From: an uncultured Chloroflexales bacterium
GTDB lineage: Bacteria; Chloroflexota; Chloroflexia; Chloroflexales; Chloroflexaceae
Reading direction: 5' to 3'
Assembly (NCBI GenBank): GCA_937902315.1
Contig: CALGUG010000064.1
Span: 124,001 to 188,000, forward strand
DNA: 64,000 bases
Both the position numbers and the translations under genes were made by a program. Below the pieces are notes generated by a model, which did no database searches, had not been told where the DNA came from, and worked only from the letters and a program-made list of their open reading frames with translations. Shown one piece after another: positions 26,046-35,379 of the stretch (positions within the stretch are counted from its first letter, which is position 1; each line of letters opens with the position of its first letter).

Positions 26046-27869
26046 TTATCGCACTTCAACGTTCGGTAGGTTGAAGAAGCCAGGAATGTAGTCAAGCGTG
26101 CTGAGATCATCTTCAGCCATACCGGTGACGTACGGCTGCACCAGCAGGAAGCCACCGTCGTTGCTGATGAAGACAACCGGAGCATCCTTCACCAAGATCT
26201 CCTGAGCCTGAGCGTACAGTTCCATACGCTTCTCCTGATCCAGCTCGATGTCAGCCTGGTCAACCAGAGCGTCGAACTCGGCGCTCGAGTAGCCGGTGCG
26301 GCCTGCGCTAATACCACCGGTCTTAAAGACCACCGTCAGGAAGTCCTGCGGATCGGGGTAGTCAGCACACCAGCCCAGGTAGAACATCTGAGGCGGATTT
26401 TCCTTAGAGATAGCGGTGTAAGCGGTCGGGTCAACCGGATCGAGCGTTACGTCGATGTTGAGGTTCTGCTTGATCTGGTTAGCAACCCACTCGAAGCGGA
26501 CCTTGTTACGCGGTGTCGAGCTGAAGGTCAGCTTGATCGGGGGCAGACCCTCGCCGCCGGGGTAGCCAGCCTCAGCCAACTTGGCCTGAGCAGCTGCCGG
26601 GTCAAACGGATAGGGCTGGAGATCAGGCTGGTAGCCAGGGAAGCCCGGAGGAATCAGCGACTGGGTCGGCGAGCCGAGGCCCTGATCTACGTCGCGTACC
26701 CAAGCTTCGCGGTCGAAGGCCTGAGCGAAGGCCTGGCGAACACCGATGTTATCGAACGGAGGAATGTTGGTGTTGAAGCCGATGTAGAAGGCACACGAAC
26801 CATCAACCTTCACCATCTGCTGGCTCAGAACCGGATCAGCCTGAACAGCTGCCAAGTCCTCAGCAGCCAAGCCGAGTACGTCCAGCTCACCGTTCTTGTA
26901 AGCTTGGAAGGCTACGGCGCTGTCAACGATCATAGCCATCTCAATGCCATCGAGCTTGACCGGGCCAAGCGGGCCGGTGTAGTACTCGTTGCGCTCCCAA
27001 ATGACGCTGCTACCCTCGTCGTGGCTCACCATCTTGAAGGGGCCATTACCGATGTAGTTCTCGACATCGCGGTACCAGTCCTCACCGTTAGCAACATCCT
27101 GCTCGCGAACCGGAACGCCGATCCAGAGAGCGGCCATGCTCAGGAAGTAAGGAGCGGGGTTAACCAAGCGGATCTCGAGGGTCAGGTCGTCGAGAGCCTT
27201 AACACCAACGCCTTCGCGCAGGGCTTCCAGATCCATCGAAGCCAGCTCCTCAGCATCGGCACCAGAACAGGTGGTCACAGCGTACTCGCTGAAGCCTTCG
27301 ATGATGCCACAACCGATGAACTGGTACTCACCAGCAACTTCGGGGTCAGCAAGGCGCTTCCAAGCGTACTCGAAGTTAGCAGCGGTCAGCGGCGAGCCGT
27401 CCGAATACTTCGAATCGGGGCGCAGCTTGAAGGTGTAGACCTTACCGTCGGAGCTGACTTCAACACTCTCAGCCTGACCAGGAATGGGGTTCATATCCTT
27501 GTCGAAGGACATGAGAGCCTGATAGTTCAACATGATCCAGCGGATCTCGCTAACGAACGAGGCTTTCTGGGGGTCCCAGTTGTCCGGCTCGGCACCAACG
27601 TTCATGCGCAGAATGCCGGGCTTTTCGGAACTAGAGGCATCAGTGCCGGTAGCTTCGGAGGGCTCTTCTGCCGGAGCTTCGGTCGGCTCCTCTGCAACGG
27701 GTGCAGCGGTCGGTTCAGCAGCTGCAGGGGCTTCGGTTGGAGCTGCTGCCGGGGCATCGGTCGGAGTGGCGGGCGTGGAACCACCACATGCTGCCAAAAT
27801 CGGCAGCGCAAACATCACAAGCAGAATCTGTGAGAAGGCTTTACGCCAGTTATGAAGATCCATTTTCAT
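26046..27869 (-). CDS. ABC transporter peptide-binding lipoprotein (SBP family 5)
   Basis: 607 residues. The signal peptide ends at lipobox LAAC (about 25-28), followed by a 60-residue Pro/Ala/Thr/Glu-rich tether. The mature domain shows LRMNVGAEPDNWDPQKA, YTFKLRPDSKYSDGSPLTAANFEYAWKRLADP and GNGPFKMVSHDEGSSVIWERNEYY, with the family's WxxNP(N)Yx element present as WERNEYY. IGVRQAFAQAFDREAWVRDV and GYPGGEGLPPIKLTF also match OppA/DppA-type proteins. It captures oligopeptides or similar solutes outside the membrane for the OppB/OppC pore. Two start codons lie close together (27869 and 27863); GGAG spacing favours the second, shortening the protein by two residues. Confidence 0.92.
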   Translation of the reverse strand: MKMDLHNWRKAFSQILLVMFALPILAACGGSTPATPTDAPAAAPTEAPAAAEPTAAPVAEEPTEAPAEEPSEATGTDASSSEKPGILRMNVGAEPDNWDPQKASFVSEIRWIMLNYQALMSFDKDMNPIPGQAESVEVSSDGKVYTFKLRPDSKYSDGSPLTAANFEYAWKRLADPEVAGEYQFIGCGIIEGFSEYAVTTCSGADAEELASMDLEALREGVGVKALDDLTLEIRLVNPAPYFLSMAALWIGVPVREQDVANGEDWYRDVENYIGNGPFKMVSHDEGSSVIWERNEYYTGPLGPVKLDGIEMAMIVDSAVAFQAYKNGELDVLGLAAEDLAAVQADPVLSQQMVKVDGSCAFYIGFNTNIPPFDNIGVRQAFAQAFDREAWVRDVDQGLGSPTQSLIPPGFPGYQPDLQPYPFDPAAAQAKLAEAGYPGGEGLPPIKLTFSSTPRNKVRFEWVANQIKQNLNIDVTLDPVDPTAYTAISKENPPQMFYLGWCADYPDPQDFLTVVFKTGGISAGRTGYSSAEFDALVDQADIELDQEKRMELYAQAQEILVKDAPVVFISNDGGFLLVQPYVTGMAEDDLSTLDYIPGFFNLPNVEVR

Positions 27870-28579
27870 GCTCCTAGATATTAGGAATGAATCAAACAGC
27901 GTCCGATATGCACATCATACACCCAAGGTGCTCGTTGCACAGTGAAGCTTTGCTATGCTGGTTACGGTTGTTACGCTTCCTCCTTTCTCCATGGCACCAT
28001 ACGCTTCAAGCGAAAGACAAATCAACAACCGCTAAACCGAGGTTTGTTCTAGAAGTACGAAGGTAGGTAGGGCTGACGTTAACGTAGAAACGAGTAACTA
28101 ACAGGCTTTGTTGTCAATTTGCATTCACAACAGCGTTGGTAGCTAATCATTCTAATTCCTAATAACGAATGGCTAGGATAGTACCATGCTGTCTATACAC
28201 TGTCAAGCAAACTTGTTTTGAAATATTGATAGGCAAACACGTATTATTCGTGTTCTAATAGTGATCACTTGCCTTCCAATCGCACGATTACTCGGTCTCT
28301 TATTCACATCCCCTGCTTGCTGGTATTCTTATCGCTTATCGGCGATATTCAGCCTTAATACGAAGATATCGCCAGATATATACCCAACAAAGTACATGAG
28401 CCGATTTAAGCCCGCAGTTTTGTTGAAATAGCGACAAGAAGGAGCTAACTTTGTTAAGAAAGGCAAAGGGGCCTAGTGTATGAGACGAACTGATTTTCTC
28501 AAACCTGCGCCTTTACTTTCAACGAGGTGTGTTGTATTCAGTCGCTAATTGTAATGCACACTTGTAGATCGCAGCACCG
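27870..28579. other. 710-bp noncoding region
   Basis: No gene is recognised. It is AT-rich with short inverted repeats such as AAACCGAGGTTT near 28035. It should contain the promoter of the peptide-binding protein gene on the minus strand. No dispersed repeat A, B or C was found in it. Confidence 0.4.
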
Positions 28580-29746
28580 CTATGTTAATAGCTGCTTGCG
28601 ATACGTAGCAAGTTCTTCCTGAAGAGAAGCAGCAGAACTCTGTTGAAGTTGCCAGCTAATGCGCTGAATGGTGTGAAGTTCCAGAGCGATTTGCGCATTA
28701 TGCAACGCATCGTAAGCATCGAAAAGGCCCTGACCTTCAGTGTCAAAGCTATTGGCGATATAGCGCGTCGCATCACGCAACATGCGGCTTCCTAAAACAA
28801 TACCAGCTCGCCACAAAATACGGGCAAGCGGCAACGAGACCCGCAGTTGGTTCACGTGTTCATCGCCAAGAACAGAAGCGAGTTTGCAGCGAGCGGCATC
28901 AACATCGTATAAAGAGGCTGCCAACATCATTCGTTGATAACCAACCGGAGGGAAGGGGCGTACTTGGCGAGGAGACTGAGCTTCCAACAAATAATAATCG
29001 CTCAGATCGATGCTCGTTGCATGGCGCAATACCTGTTTATTTAAGCGCCGATGTTCAACAGATGGGTGCAAGCTTGCAGTAATGTAGACGTTGGGAGGGA
29101 TAATTGGCTGTTTATGAACCGGTAAACCGGGCAGCACTAAACGCCGATCGCCCTCGGGTGTGAGTTGGAGCAATGCCGAACAGAAATAATTGATCTCTTC
29201 AGCATAGAGGCCATCGAGATAGACGAAGTAGCTTTTACTGCGATTTTGCGGTTGCGATGCCTCTTGAAAGAGCTCCAACAGGCGCACCGATTCAAAGCGC
29301 TCGAGCACAGCTTGGTAATAAGAACCTTCGCCCGTGCCCTGCGGCCACGAAACTGCACCTGCAATCTGCAAAAATTGATTGGTATTGTTTGGGCCAATAA
29401 AACTTTCCGCAACCCCGCGCACAACGGCTAAATGCACCTGGGTTGAGGGCCCCGACAGAATAATAAATGGATTCGTTTTTAAGGCTACATAGTAGCTATT
29501 GAGCCATAAACGGGGTAAGACCAAACCCTGAGCCTCAACAGAAGCTCGGATTTCATCGATGAGATGTGTCTCTGCGAGATGTACTTCCTGAGCAAGTCGA
29601 TAGGTAAGGGAGGATAATGACCGCCCTACAGCGGTTCGAGACCACTTCCCCGTGCTTTCGGCTGTTAAAGGAGCAACACGATTCGCAACTGGGGTTTGGA
29701 AGTTTAATGCGGTCATAGTGGTGTAACGTTTTTGCCTTTCTTTCAC
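28580..29746 (-). CDS. McrB-like AAA+ domain protein with lost ATPase motifs
   Basis: 388 residues from GTG 29746, or 378 from ATG 29716; neither has a strong ribosome site. The order of segments follows McrB/GTPase-type AAA+ domains. YYVALKTNPFIILSGPS sits where Walker A belongs, but the GxGKT is replaced by TQVHLA. YFVYLDGLYAEEINYF sits where LDExNxAxxExYF (Walker B) belongs, with Glu replaced by Gly. PPNVYITASLHPS sits at sensor 1 with Asn lost. RRLNKQVLRHATSIDL stands for the S-P-x-x-L-D-R-A finger, and VGYQRMM with the C-terminal helices ends it. ATP hydrolysis is therefore unlikely. No McrC-type nuclease or methylase is adjacent. Possibly a pseudo-ATPase scaffold; the homology is my reading of motifs and needs a profile search. 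Confidence 0.65.
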   Translation of the reverse strand: MKERQKRYTTMTALNFQTPVANRVAPLTAESTGKWSRTAVGRSLSSLTYRLAQEVHLAETHLIDEIRASVEAQGLVLPRLWLNSYYVALKTNPFIILSGPSTQVHLAVVRGVAESFIGPNNTNQFLQIAGAVSWPQGTGEGSYYQAVLERFESVRLLELFQEASQPQNRSKSYFVYLDGLYAEEINYFCSALLQLTPEGDRRLVLPGLPVHKQPIIPPNVYITASLHPSVEHRRLNKQVLRHATSIDLSDYYLLEAQSPRQVRPFPPVGYQRMMLAASLYDVDAARCKLASVLGDEHVNQLRVSLPLARILWRAGIVLGSRMLRDATRYIANSFDTEGQGLFDAYDALHNAQIALELHTIQRISWQLQQSSAASLQEELATYRKQLLT

Positions 29747-30536
29747 TTAAGGACATGCACCTACACTTGAGCAAACAAGTGCTCAGTGCATATGAATACC
29801 TAATGAGTGAACCTCATCATCCCTCATCGCATGATGAGCAGACAGACAGGCTGCTTACAAACTAAAAGAGAACGTTCAACACACTCATCCCAGCATCGAG
29901 CACATCGAGATCCCATTCGGTGATCCCGCCAGCAGAACTATGCCAGTAAAAATATGCTCACTCTCATTATAGCATGCCACAAGTATACATAAATCTCAAG
30001 GTTAGTGTCAATCCTCGTTTCCGATAGTGGCGTAGAGTATGCATTTGTGCAAAACGTACAGGTAGTCCGCAAGCCGCTTCGCCAGATCGCAAGCCCTAAT
30101 CTACGCCATAGCGAAGCCCTTTTAACGACAAGGCCCTAGTGAGGACGATCGACAAAAACATGGGCCTAATCTTGCAGATAGGTCTATAAACTAGATCAAA
30201 ACGATCTAAATGAAAAGGTAAAAAGTCGTAACTATCAGCTATCTATCTTCAACCAAATGGGCCACCCACACCAGTCGCAGCAAGACCTTTGAGTATCGGT
30301 AATCATTGTAGACTAGAATAGAATTACCTAGTACCGTACTACAGAGCATTCTATTTTAAAAAATTATTTGGCTTTGCAATAGCAAATTCCGTACCCGATG
30401 CACTAAGTTGCAGTCTGAGACTATACTTTTGACAGTTTCACAGCCTCAGAATGCATAGCACTCCTGTGGTACAATGGCTCAACAGAAGATAGATTCACCT
30501 CACCTGTGTCTAGATAAGGCGCGGTGATCATATATC
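29747..30536. other. 790-bp noncoding region between divergent genes
   Basis: No gene or RNA gene is recognised. The region separates two divergently transcribed genes and must hold both promoters. A TTGACA occurs at about 30429, but no -10 box is properly spaced from it. Confidence 0.4.
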
Positions 30537-33500
30537 ATGTCGAAACAGAATTTGACCGCACGCAGTTATTTTCGCACTCCTGCACTTGCCCCTAACGGGA
30601 AGCAAGTCGCTTTTGTGTATGCAGCGGATATCTGGTTGGTTGATGTAACAGGCGGTGCTGCACAGCGTCTCACTGCGCACCCCTCGTTGAATATGTCGCC
30701 GCGGTTTTCCCCCAACGGCAAAGAGCTAGCATTTACCTCAACCCGTACAGGTAACGGTGATATTTATATTCTGCCACTCGAAGGCGGAGATGTCCGCCAG
30801 ATCACCTTTAACGACAGCCTAGCCACGATGGAAGCCTGGAGCCCTGATGGTCAGCAGCTCTACTTCTCATCCTCGATGGCCCAACTGGGCACCGGAATCT
30901 ATCGGGTCAACGCTTCCGGCGGCACACCCTATAGCATCATAAACGAGCCATTTGAAGATTTGCTGCACGCCAGCATCTCGCCCGATGGCAACCTGCTCGC
31001 CTTTAACTTGGTGCGCATGGCTTGGTGGCGCAAAGGCCCCAACCCCTATGGCGCATCCGAGATCTGGACGCTTTCCTTAAACTGTTCTGAAAGCGACGAG
31101 CCACGCCTACCGCGTCGCCAAACCAACGTACAGTGCATCAATCGCTGGCCGCTCTGGGCTGCCAACAACAAAGGCTTCTACTTTGTGAGCGACCGCGACG
31201 GGCACGAAAACATCTGGTACACCGAGCTACACAGTCAAGAGAGCCGCCAGATCACCCACTTCACAGATGGACGCGTGCTCTGGCCGAGTATCTCGCACAA
31301 CAGCGAAACTATCGTCTTCGAGCGCGATTTCGACCTCTGGAGGCTCGATCTCCAGAGCGGCGAAACAGAGCCGATCCCGATCAGAGTCGGCACCGACACC
31401 CGCATCACACCGGTGCGGATCGAGTCGTACTATCGCGCCAACGAACTGAGCCTATCGCCCGACGGCAAAAAGATCGCCTACATCGCGCGGGGCGAAGTCT
31501 TCGCCGATTTCGCCGATAAAGAGACCGACCGCGAGCAGCGCCAAGGTGCTTCGTTCCGCATCACCAATACCTCGGCGCGCGAAAAAGATGTAGTTTGGTC
31601 GCCCGATAGCCGCTCGTTGGTCTATATCTCAGATCGCTATGGCGAAGACGAGTTGATATTGTATTCGTTCCTCGAAAACAAAGAGACACGGCTCACCAAC
31701 GACCCTGCGCCCAAATCGCAGCCCTGCTTCTCGCCCGACGGCAAGTGGATCGCCTACATGCGTGGAATCGATCAGATTTATCTGCTCAATACCGAAACGC
31801 ACGAGGTTCGCCCCTTCGCCCAAGGTCTGTTTATCCGCACTAGCGGTCTCGCTTGGTCGCCCGATAGTCGCTGGCTAGCCTTTTTATCGAACGACGAGCA
31901 TCTCTTCACCAACGTCTATGTGCAACGCATCGACGAGACCCAAGCTCGCCAAGTCACCTTTTTGAGCAATCTCGAAGGCTATGGCTTATTGTGGTCTCCA
32001 AATGGGCGCTTTCTGATCTTCACCAGCGGTCAGTATCGAGCCGAAGCCCAGATCGCACGAGTCGATCTGCGGCCCGCGCCGCCCCAGTTCCGCGAGACCG
32101 AGTTCGAGAGGTTGTTCGAAGATCGTCGTAGCAACAGCGCGCCCGAGCTTCCACCAGCGCCCGCGGTTCCGGCACCGCCACCGATCTCGCCTTCGGAGCT
32201 GATCGAGCAGAGCGCAGCACCAAGCGAACGCCGCGATGGAACCGAACAGCAAGAAGCAGAAAAAACCGACCATCTCACAACAGAAGAGTCGCCCAGCAAC
32301 AAAGTTGAGATTATCTTTGAGGGCATCGAACGCCGGTTGCGCCTGATAACCCCTGAGCAGATGGATGGTATGGCGCACGCCATCAGTCCAGACTGCCGCG
32401 ACCTGCTCTTTACAGCGCGGGTTGCCGACAAAATGAATATCTGGTCGCTGCCGCTAGACGAACTGCGCCAAGATCAGCCGCCGCGCCAGCTGACCTATAC
32501 CACAAGCTATAAAGGCTCGTTGCAGTTTTCGCCCGATGGCAAACTCTTCTACTATCTCGATGAAGGGCGCATCACCATCCGTAAATTTCCCAGCGGCGGC
32601 GATGCAACAACTGTCGCGATTCGCGGCGATGTGGTGGTTGACTTCAACCAAGAGAAGCTGCAGATGTTTGGCGAAACGTGGCGCTTAATGCGCGACCACT
32701 TCTACGACGAGCGCTTTCGCGGCCAGGACTGGGCCAAGATCCGCGACTACTATGCCCCGGCTGTGGCTGGTGCCCAACTGAGCAGCGATCTCTACACGAT
32801 TTTGAACTTGATGTTAGGTGAATTGCGTGCCTCGCACTTGGGTGTCTGGCCAGGCGGTTCGAGCAATAATAACGATGGCTACACCGGCTTGATCTTCGAC
32901 CGAGTCGAGCTCATGCAAACGGGCGCCTTGCGTATAGCCAACATCGTGCCCGATAGCCCGGCCACCCGTGGCAGCGATGACCAAATCGGCAGCGGCGATG
33001 CACCACGCATCGGCGAATTCCTGATCGCCGTCAACGGCGTTCGCATCACCAAACAAACCAATCTGTACGCGCTCTTGCAGCGCACAGTCGGCAAGCGCGT
33101 TGTTTTGCGCTTAAGCAATAACCCCGATGGCAGCGATGCGCGCGAAGTCGCTATTCGCCCCATCAATGCCTATCAATATGAACGTTTGCTCTACCGCACG
33201 TGGACGGCAACGAACGAACGTTATGTACACCGGATCAGTCGTGGGCGCATCGGCTACGTCCACATTGAAGAGATGAGCTACCCAGCTTATCAACAGTTCC
33301 TAATCGATCTCAATACCGAAGCGCGTGGCAAAGAAGGTGTTGTGATCGATGTTCGATACAATGGAGGCGGACATACAGCAACCTTTATTTTAGATGTCTT
33401 ATCGCGTTCAAGCACCCTGCGGAGCGGCTTCCGCAATCGAACCAATACGGATGTCGGTCACTATGCGGGCAACCGTGTTTTAAACAAACCGACGGTGCTG

Positions 33501-33815
33501 GTTACCAATGAACTGAGTGCCAGCAATACGGAGATGTTCAGTGAAAGCTACCGCCGCAAAGGCCTAGGGCCGATCGTCGGCAAACCTACGGCGGGCGCAG
33601 TGATCTGGACATCGCAACTCCGCCTCATCGATGGTTCGATCCTGCGTGTTCCTCACAGTTCGACCGTCACACCAGAAGGTGAAGATCTCGAGGGCACAGG
33701 TCGACCGGTTGATGTGGAGATCGATCGGTCACTAGGTGAATGGGCACTGGGCATTGATAAGCAACTCGATGCAGCAGTAGAAGCACTTCTTGCACGTCTG
33801 GCCACAAACACCTAA
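30537..33815 (+). CDS. Tricorn-like S41 family protease
   Basis: 1092 residues. The N-terminal half is two beta-propellers made of WD40-like/TolB-type repeats (PRFSPNGKELAFTSTRTGNGDIY, WSPDGQQLYF, ISPDGNLLAF, WSPDSRSLVYISDRYG, FSPDGKWIAYM, WSPNGRFLIFTSG). A proline- and Glu-rich linker (about 530-590) follows, then a final propeller part, a helical C1-type domain (FGETWRLMRDHFYDERFRGQDW), a PDZ domain (IVPDSPATRG, IGEFLIAVNGVRI) and the S41 catalytic domain. The likely nucleophile is in TNELSASNTEMF, then GPIVGKPTAGAVIW. In family members the complex degrades oligopeptides downstream of the proteasome or in its absence. No signal peptide is seen, so it is probably cytoplasmic. Confidence 0.9.
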   Translation: MSKQNLTARSYFRTPALAPNGKQVAFVYAADIWLVDVTGGAAQRLTAHPSLNMSPRFSPNGKELAFTSTRTGNGDIYILPLEGGDVRQITFNDSLATMEAWSPDGQQLYFSSSMAQLGTGIYRVNASGGTPYSIINEPFEDLLHASISPDGNLLAFNLVRMAWWRKGPNPYGASEIWTLSLNCSESDEPRLPRRQTNVQCINRWPLWAANNKGFYFVSDRDGHENIWYTELHSQESRQITHFTDGRVLWPSISHNSETIVFERDFDLWRLDLQSGETEPIPIRVGTDTRITPVRIESYYRANELSLSPDGKKIAYIARGEVFADFADKETDREQRQGASFRITNTSAREKDVVWSPDSRSLVYISDRYGEDELILYSFLENKETRLTNDPAPKSQPCFSPDGKWIAYMRGIDQIYLLNTETHEVRPFAQGLFIRTSGLAWSPDSRWLAFLSNDEHLFTNVYVQRIDETQARQVTFLSNLEGYGLLWSPNGRFLIFTSGQYRAEAQIARVDLRPAPPQFRETEFERLFEDRRSNSAPELPPAPAVPAPPPISPSELIEQSAAPSERRDGTEQQEAEKTDHLTTEESPSNKVEIIFEGIERRLRLITPEQMDGMAHAISPDCRDLLFTARVADKMNIWSLPLDELRQDQPPRQLTYTTSYKGSLQFSPDGKLFYYLDEGRITIRKFPSGGDATTVAIRGDVVVDFNQEKLQMFGETWRLMRDHFYDERFRGQDWAKIRDYYAPAVAGAQLSSDLYTILNLMLGELRASHLGVWPGGSSNNNDGYTGLIFDRVELMQTGALRIANIVPDSPATRGSDDQIGSGDAPRIGEFLIAVNGVRITKQTNLYALLQRTVGKRVVLRLSNNPDGSDAREVAIRPINAYQYERLLYRTWTATNERYVHRISRGRIGYVHIEEMSYPAYQQFLIDLNTEARGKEGVVIDVRYNGGGHTATFILDVLSRSSTLRSGFRNRTNTDVGHYAGNRVLNKPTVLVTNELSASNTEMFSESYRRKGLGPIVGKPTAGAVIWTSQLRLIDGSILRVPHSSTVTPEGEDLEGTGRPVDVEIDRSLGEWALGIDKQLDAAVEALLARLATNT

Positions 33816-34027
33816 CTCCGATCTCGACCCTGATGGCTTTAGACCTTGTGAGTGTATACAGATTTTATAGTCTCTATCTGCTCAGCTAAGGCTATAAAAC
33901 GCTGCTTTTACCCTACAGGCGATGTTGGCATAAGTATTCGTGTTTCGTATTTTGAGGACAAAGAAAGGGATACAAAGCTGATACCGATCTGGTATCTGCC
34001 CTGATATCTCCAGTATAGAGGTGGATA

Positions 34028-34801
34028 ATGAGTAAGCTTCCGCCACTTCGCTTCTCGGTTTGCGTCGAGATGATTTTTAATCATATGCCATTTGAACAGC
34101 GTTTAGAATACGTCTCGTCGAATGGATTTTCTGCGTTTGAATTCTGGCGGCGCAACAACAAAGATATGAACATCACCCAAGCGCTGCGTATGGCGCTGCG
34201 CTTGTCGGTTGCAGCCTTTGTTGGAAGCGATGCATCGTTGGTCGATGAGTCGCAACACCCCAAATTTTTTGAAGATATCGCACGCTCGGCAGCCTTGGCA
34301 GTCGACCTCGACTGTTCCAACTTAATCGTCGTCAGTGGCAACACCTTGCCCGATGTGCCACTTGAACAGCAGCACGATAACATTGTGAAGGCCCTGCGCA
34401 AAGCGGCCGAAACTGCTGCCGATGCCGGTGTGACCTTGGTGCTCGAACCGCTCAACGACATCGTCGATCACCCAGGCTGTTACTTAACATCGTCGGCCGA
34501 AGGCTTCCAGATCATCGAAGAGGTTCACAGCCCACACGTCAAGCTGCTCTACGATATCTATCACCAGCAGATCAGCGAGGGCAACCTAACCAAGACGATC
34601 TCTGAAAACATCGATCTGATCGGTCACTTCCACGTTGCAGATGTACCGGGACGCCACGAGCCCGGCACTGGCGAGATCAACTACGAGCACATCTTTGGCT
34701 TGATCCGCGAAAGCAACTACCGTGGCTACGTTGGTCTCGAATTCACCCCGCTTGTTGATGCTGAAGCCAGCCTGCGCGCAGTTCGCGCCATGGCATCGTA
34801 A
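34028..34801 (+). CDS. Hydroxypyruvate isomerase-like TIM-barrel protein
   Basis: 257 residues of the AP endonuclease 2/xylose isomerase-like fold. The start, RFSVCVEMIFNHMPFEQRLEYVSSNGFSAFEFW, matches Hyi family members (xSxNxxxLFxExPFxxRxxxAxxxGFxxVE). Metal ligands are visible as Glu in TLVLEPLND, Asp/His in KLLYDIYHQQ and GHFHVADVPGRHEPGTGEINY, and Glu in YVGLEFTP. The GRHEPGTGEINY element is typical of Hyi and OtnI-type isomerases. It could act on hydroxypyruvate or a related 2-keto sugar acid. AGAGGTGG precedes the ATG. Single gene followed by a hairpin at 34837-34878. Confidence 0.85.
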   Translation: MSKLPPLRFSVCVEMIFNHMPFEQRLEYVSSNGFSAFEFWRRNNKDMNITQALRMALRLSVAAFVGSDASLVDESQHPKFFEDIARSAALAVDLDCSNLIVVSGNTLPDVPLEQQHDNIVKALRKAAETAADAGVTLVLEPLNDIVDHPGCYLTSSAEGFQIIEEVHSPHVKLLYDIYHQQISEGNLTKTISENIDLIGHFHVADVPGRHEPGTGEINYEHIFGLIRESNYRGYVGLEFTPLVDAEASLRAVRAMAS

Positions 34802-34836
34802 TTCGCACTTCTTTTTCCAAAAGCAGATACAAGCAA

Positions 34837-34878
34837 CAAACGCGAGAGTCTCTCGATCGAGCAAGACTCTCGCGTTTG
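34837..34878 (+). terminator. Hairpin after the Hyi-like gene
   Basis: CAAACGCGAGAGTCT (34837-34851) pairs with AGACTCTCGCGTTTG (34864-34878). It is followed only by CGTTCTT, a weak T-tract. Confidence 0.65.
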
Positions 34879-34952
34879 CGTTCTTATGCCACACCTGCGT
34901 GATGCGTTCAACACCTTGGCGTCGACTGTTATCCCTCCCATTCGGCTTCTAG

Positions 34953-34973
34953 CGCGTCCGCCTTCGGCTATCA
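34953..34973 (+). repeat. Dispersed repeat A, core copy 7
   Basis: CGCGTCCGCCTTCGGCTATC followed by A. It lies 116 bp left of a full repeat B. Confidence 0.85.
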
Positions 34974-35088
34974 ACATTCATTTCCATGCATTCGGCGGCT
35001 AGCTGCATTTGTTATTCACCGCAGAGACACTGAGTCACTGAGTTTTTTAAAGAGTTTGGAATGGTGTGTTTAAGCGCTGTGCCGATTA

Positions 35089-35252
35089 ATACCAAATTCG
35101 TTTAAACACTTGCCCACTTGGAGTGTAAGAAAACAAAAACGAGGAAAGAGTTGTGTGACATTTCGCGCGATAGCGCGAAATGTCACACAACAAAAAGAGA
35201 CAAGTTCCACTCTGCCGAAGGCCAAATAGAATGAAGCAAGCGAATTTGGTAT
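35089..35252 (+). mobile_element. MITE-like repeat B, copy 3 (long form)
   Basis: 164 bp with 12-bp perfect ends ATACCAAATTCG and CGAATTTGGTAT. It is nearly identical to copy 2 (8040-8156) apart from one internal 47-bp segment that consists of the 42-bp palindrome (35150-35191) and a few A residues. AGAG flanks both sides of the extra segment. Confidence 0.92.
35150..35191. repeat. Palindrome inside repeat B copy 3
   Basis: GTTGTGTGACATTTCGCGC, GATA, and its exact complement. Compared with 3546-3587 the arm has GACATTT for GAAATTT on one side and the matching change on the other, so pairing is kept. Confidence 0.95.
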
Positions 35253-35302
35253 AAGCCCTACCCTGAGCCTGTTGAAGGGTGGTGCGCTCTAGCCAAAAAA
35301 GC

Positions 35303-35342
35303 AGAGAGGGAAGCCGTGTGTCGACAGACAACATCCCTCTCT
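35303..35342 (-). terminator. Rho-independent terminator of rpiA
   Basis: AGAGAGGGA (35303-35311) pairs with TCCCTCTCT (35334-35342). On the minus strand the stem is followed by GCTTTTTT. Confidence 0.8.
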
Positions 35343-35379
35343 AGCAAAGGCCAAAAAAGCTCAGCAAATTTTGGGCGGG

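Noticed and set aside
28580..29746. Frameshift as the reason for the missing Walker A motif
   Set aside because: The reading frame is continuous and in register with McrB-like motifs before and after the site. All other ATPase motifs are changed as well.
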